Source: Firmicutes bacterium CAG:534
Lineage (GTDB): Bacteria; Bacillota; Clostridia; Lachnospirales; Lachnospiraceae
Assembly (NCBI GenBank): GCA_000436115.1
Contig: FR894547.1
Location: 7,909-15,769 of the forward strand
Direction: 5' to 3'
DNA: 7,861 bases
Each line of letters begins with the position of its first letter. Within the stretch, counting starts at the first letter, position 1. Of this stretch, positions 5,908-7,861 are shown in pieces. Under the pieces are notes generated by a model. It did not search any database, was not told the origin of the DNA, and saw only the letters and a program-made list of their open reading frames with translations. The translations under genes were made by a program, and so were the position numbers.

Positions 5908-6192
5908 ATGAAGTTAGTACCATTGGCAGACAGAGTTGTATTAAAGCAGCTTGTTGCAGAAGAAACCACAAAATCCGGTATTGTATTGCCCGGACAGAAC
6001 AAGGAAAAACCCCAGCAGGCAGAAGTAGTTGCAGTTGGCCCTGGCGGTGTGGTTGACGGCAAGGAAATCAAAATGGAAGTGAAGGTCGGAGATCAGGTCA
6101 TTTATTCCAAATATGCAGGAACAGATGTTAAGATCGAGGATGAAGAGTACATTATCGTAAAGCAGAGCGATATTCTGGCAGTAATTCAGTAA
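5908..6192 (+). CDS. groES: Co-chaperonin GroES (Hsp10)
   Basis: A 94-residue Hsp10 protein, the heptameric lid of the GroEL folding chamber in the cytoplasm. It begins MKLVPLADRVVLKQ, has the mobile GroEL-binding loop with SGIVLP (23-28), VAVGPGG (41-47), the VKVGDQVIYSKYAGTDVK strand region (58-75) and the typical end EYIIVKQSDILAVI. Length is standard. AAGGAGG at 5893-5899 is 8 bases before the ATG. It is the first gene of the CIRCE-controlled operon, with groEL starting 28 bases after its stop. Confidence 0.98.
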   Translation: MKLVPLADRVVLKQLVAEETTKSGIVLPGQNKEKPQQAEVVAVGPGGVVDGKEIKMEVKVGDQVIYSKYAGTDVKIEDEEYIIVKQSDILAVIQ

Positions 6193-6220
6193 GAGCAAAT
6201 CATAAAGGAGGCCGACAAAA

Positions 6221-7846
6221 ATGGCAAAGGAAATCAAATACGGAGCAGAAGCTCGTGCGGCACTGGAAGCAGGTGTCAATCAGTTAGCAGATACAGTAAG
6301 AGTAACCTTAGGACCTAAGGGAAGAAACGTAGTTCTGGATAAGTCCTACGGAGCACCGCTTATCACCAATGATGGCGTTACCATTGCAAAGGAAATTGAG
6401 CTGGAAGATGCTTTTGAAAACATGGGAGCACAGCTGGTAAAGGAAGTTGCAACCAAGACCAATGATGTTGCAGGCGATGGTACCACAACAGCAACAGTCC
6501 TTGCACAGGCTATGGTAAATGCAGGTATGAAGAACCTGGCAGCAGGTGCAAACCCGATCATCTTAAGAAAGGGTATGAAGAAAGCAACCGAGTGTGCCGT
6601 AGAAGCCATTGAAAAGATGAGCTCTAAGGTAAACGGTAAGGAACATATTGCAAGAGTTGCAGCAATTTCAGCAGGCGATGAAGAAGTCGGCAAGCTGGTT
6701 GCAGACGCAATGGAGAAGGTATCCGGTGATGGCGTTATCACCATTGAAGAGAGCAAGACCATGATGACCGAGCTTGACCTGGTAGAAGGTATGCAGTTCG
6801 ACAGAGGTTATATCTCAGCTTATATGGCAACAGATATGGATAAGATGGAAGCTGTTCTGGATAATCCTTATATCCTGATCACAGATAAGAAGATTTCCAA
6901 TATCCAGGAAATCCTTCCTCTGCTTGAGCAGATCGTTCAGTCCGGTGCAAAGCTTCTGATCATTGCAGAAGATGTGGAGGGTGAGGCCCTTACCACACTG
7001 ATCGTTAACAAGCTTCGCGGAACCTTTAACGTAGTAGCAGTTAAGGCTCCCGGCTATGGTGACAGAAGAAAGGCTATGTTAGAGGATATTGCAATCCTGA
7101 CAGGCGGTCAGGTTATCAGCTCTGAGCTGGGACTTGAACTGAAGGATACAACCATGGAGCAGCTTGGTCGTGCAAAATCCGTTAAGGTTCAGAAGGAAAA
7201 CACTGTTATCGTTGACGGAGAAGGCGATAAGGCAGCAATCGCTGCAAGAATCAACCAGATCAAGGGTCAGATCGAAGAAACAACCTCTGACTTCGACAGA
7301 GAAAAATTGCAGGAAAGACTTGCAAAGCTGGCAGGCGGCGTAGCAGTGATCCGTGTAGGCGCCGCTACAGAAACCGAAATGAAGGAGGCAAAGCTCCGTC
7401 TTGAGGATGCCCTTGCTGCAACCAGAGCAGCCGTAGAAGAAGGTATCATTTGCGGTGGTGGATCTGCTTATATCCACGCTTCCAAGGAAGTAGAGAAGAT
7501 GGCAGCAGGTCTGGAAGGTGATGAAAAGACCGGTGCACAGATCGTGCTTAAGGCTCTGGAAGCTCCTCTGTTCCACATTGCTGCAAATGCAGGCCTGGAA
7601 GGAAGCGTTATCATCAATAAGGTAAAGGAATCCAAGGTTGGCGTAGGCTTTGATGCCCTGAAGGAAGAATACGTTGATATGGTATCCGCAGGAATCCTTG
7701 ATCCCGCAAAGGTAACCAGAAGCGCTCTTCAGAACGCAACCAGCGTAGCATCCACCTTACTGACAACAGAATCTGTTGTAGCAAACATTAAAGAAGAAAC
7801 ACCCGCTATGCCTGCCGGTGGCGCCGGCATGGGCGGAATGATGTAA
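6221..7846 (+). CDS. groEL: Chaperonin GroEL (Hsp60)
   Basis: A complete 541-residue group I chaperonin that folds proteins in an ATP-driven double ring capped by GroES. ATP-site features are intact: TLGPKGRNV (29-37), ITNDGVTIAKE with D51, GDGTTTATVLAQ with D86, and the ATPase Asp D396 in RLEDALAATRAAVEEG. The apical-domain GroES and substrate site includes GYISAYMATD (196-205). The C-terminal tail is short and Gly/Met rich (GGAGMGGMM), the usual flexible floor of the cavity. AAGGAGG at 6205-6211 is 9 bases before the ATG. Codon use is more biased than in the upstream genes, fitting very high expression. Expression is controlled with groES from the CIRCE promoter. The terminator lies beyond the window. 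Confidence 0.99.
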   Translation: MAKEIKYGAEARAALEAGVNQLADTVRVTLGPKGRNVVLDKSYGAPLITNDGVTIAKEIELEDAFENMGAQLVKEVATKTNDVAGDGTTTATVLAQAMVNAGMKNLAAGANPIILRKGMKKATECAVEAIEKMSSKVNGKEHIARVAAISAGDEEVGKLVADAMEKVSGDGVITIEESKTMMTELDLVEGMQFDRGYISAYMATDMDKMEAVLDNPYILITDKKISNIQEILPLLEQIVQSGAKLLIIAEDVEGEALTTLIVNKLRGTFNVVAVKAPGYGDRRKAMLEDIAILTGGQVISSELGLELKDTTMEQLGRAKSVKVQKENTVIVDGEGDKAAIAARINQIKGQIEETTSDFDREKLQERLAKLAGGVAVIRVGAATETEMKEAKLRLEDALAATRAAVEEGIICGGGSAYIHASKEVEKMAAGLEGDEKTGAQIVLKALEAPLFHIAANAGLEGSVIINKVKESKVGVGFDALKEEYVDMVSAGILDPAKVTRSALQNATSVASTLLTTESVVANIKEETPAMPAGGAGMGGMM

Positions 7847-7861
7847 GCGTATAAACAGTCG

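Noticed and set aside
7079..7576. 165-codon open frame on the - strand
   Set aside because: It is antisense to groEL, whose + strand frame is beyond doubt; the translation has no sensible domain.

Overview
The window reads as a chromosomal segment of an anaerobic Firmicute, most likely a Lachnospiraceae-type member of the Clostridia. This rests on strong AAGGAGG ribosome binding sites, all genes on one strand, a CIRCE-controlled groESL operon, a small Cys-rich protein of a kind I associate with gut Clostridia, and a possible SigD-type motility promoter. The taxon is an inference from style; no marker gene fixes it. I see no transposase, integrase, CRISPR array, tRNA or rRNA.

Region 1 (1-3877) is a tightly packed run of five + strand genes with no internal terminator. 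It holds the 3' part of pxpC (5-oxoprolinase subunit C, start outside the window), a DUF1445/YcsI-family gene (putative hydro-lyase or D-glutamate cyclase), pxpA (5-oxoprolinase subunit A), a 76-residue protein with a C-x3-C-x2-C-x2-C cluster, and a fusion of an N-terminal rhodanese domain to a TtcA-like PP-loop ATPase. The first three fit 5-oxoproline (pyroglutamate) recycling to glutamate, with DUF1445 possibly feeding D-glutamate into the pathway. pxpB is not visible and may lie upstream. The last two look like a sulfur-transfer and RNA-thiolation pair that shares the transcript.

Region 2 (3878-5670) starts after a short gap that carries a perfect SigD/FliA -10 element (GCCGATAT) with a poor -35. 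It holds a 216-residue hydrophilic protein I do not recognise. Next comes a 308-residue protein with its own good SigA-type promoter, an N-terminal sensor-like region, a coiled coil and a GGDEF domain whose catalytic residues are replaced. A strong intrinsic terminator closes the region.

Region 3 (5671-7861) is the heat-shock chaperonin operon: an A-rich leader, a SigA promoter, an inverted repeat straddling the -10, a perfect CIRCE operator for HrcA, groES and groEL. Codon use in groESL is more biased than in the other genes, as expected for very high expression. The window ends 15 bases after groEL, so its terminator is not visible.

The parts that could be new are the Cys-cluster miniprotein paired with the rhodanese-TtcA fusion behind a 5-oxoprolinase cluster, and the possible motility-sigma-driven unknown gene next to a catalytically degenerate GGDEF protein. 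Nothing here amounts to a proven novel system.
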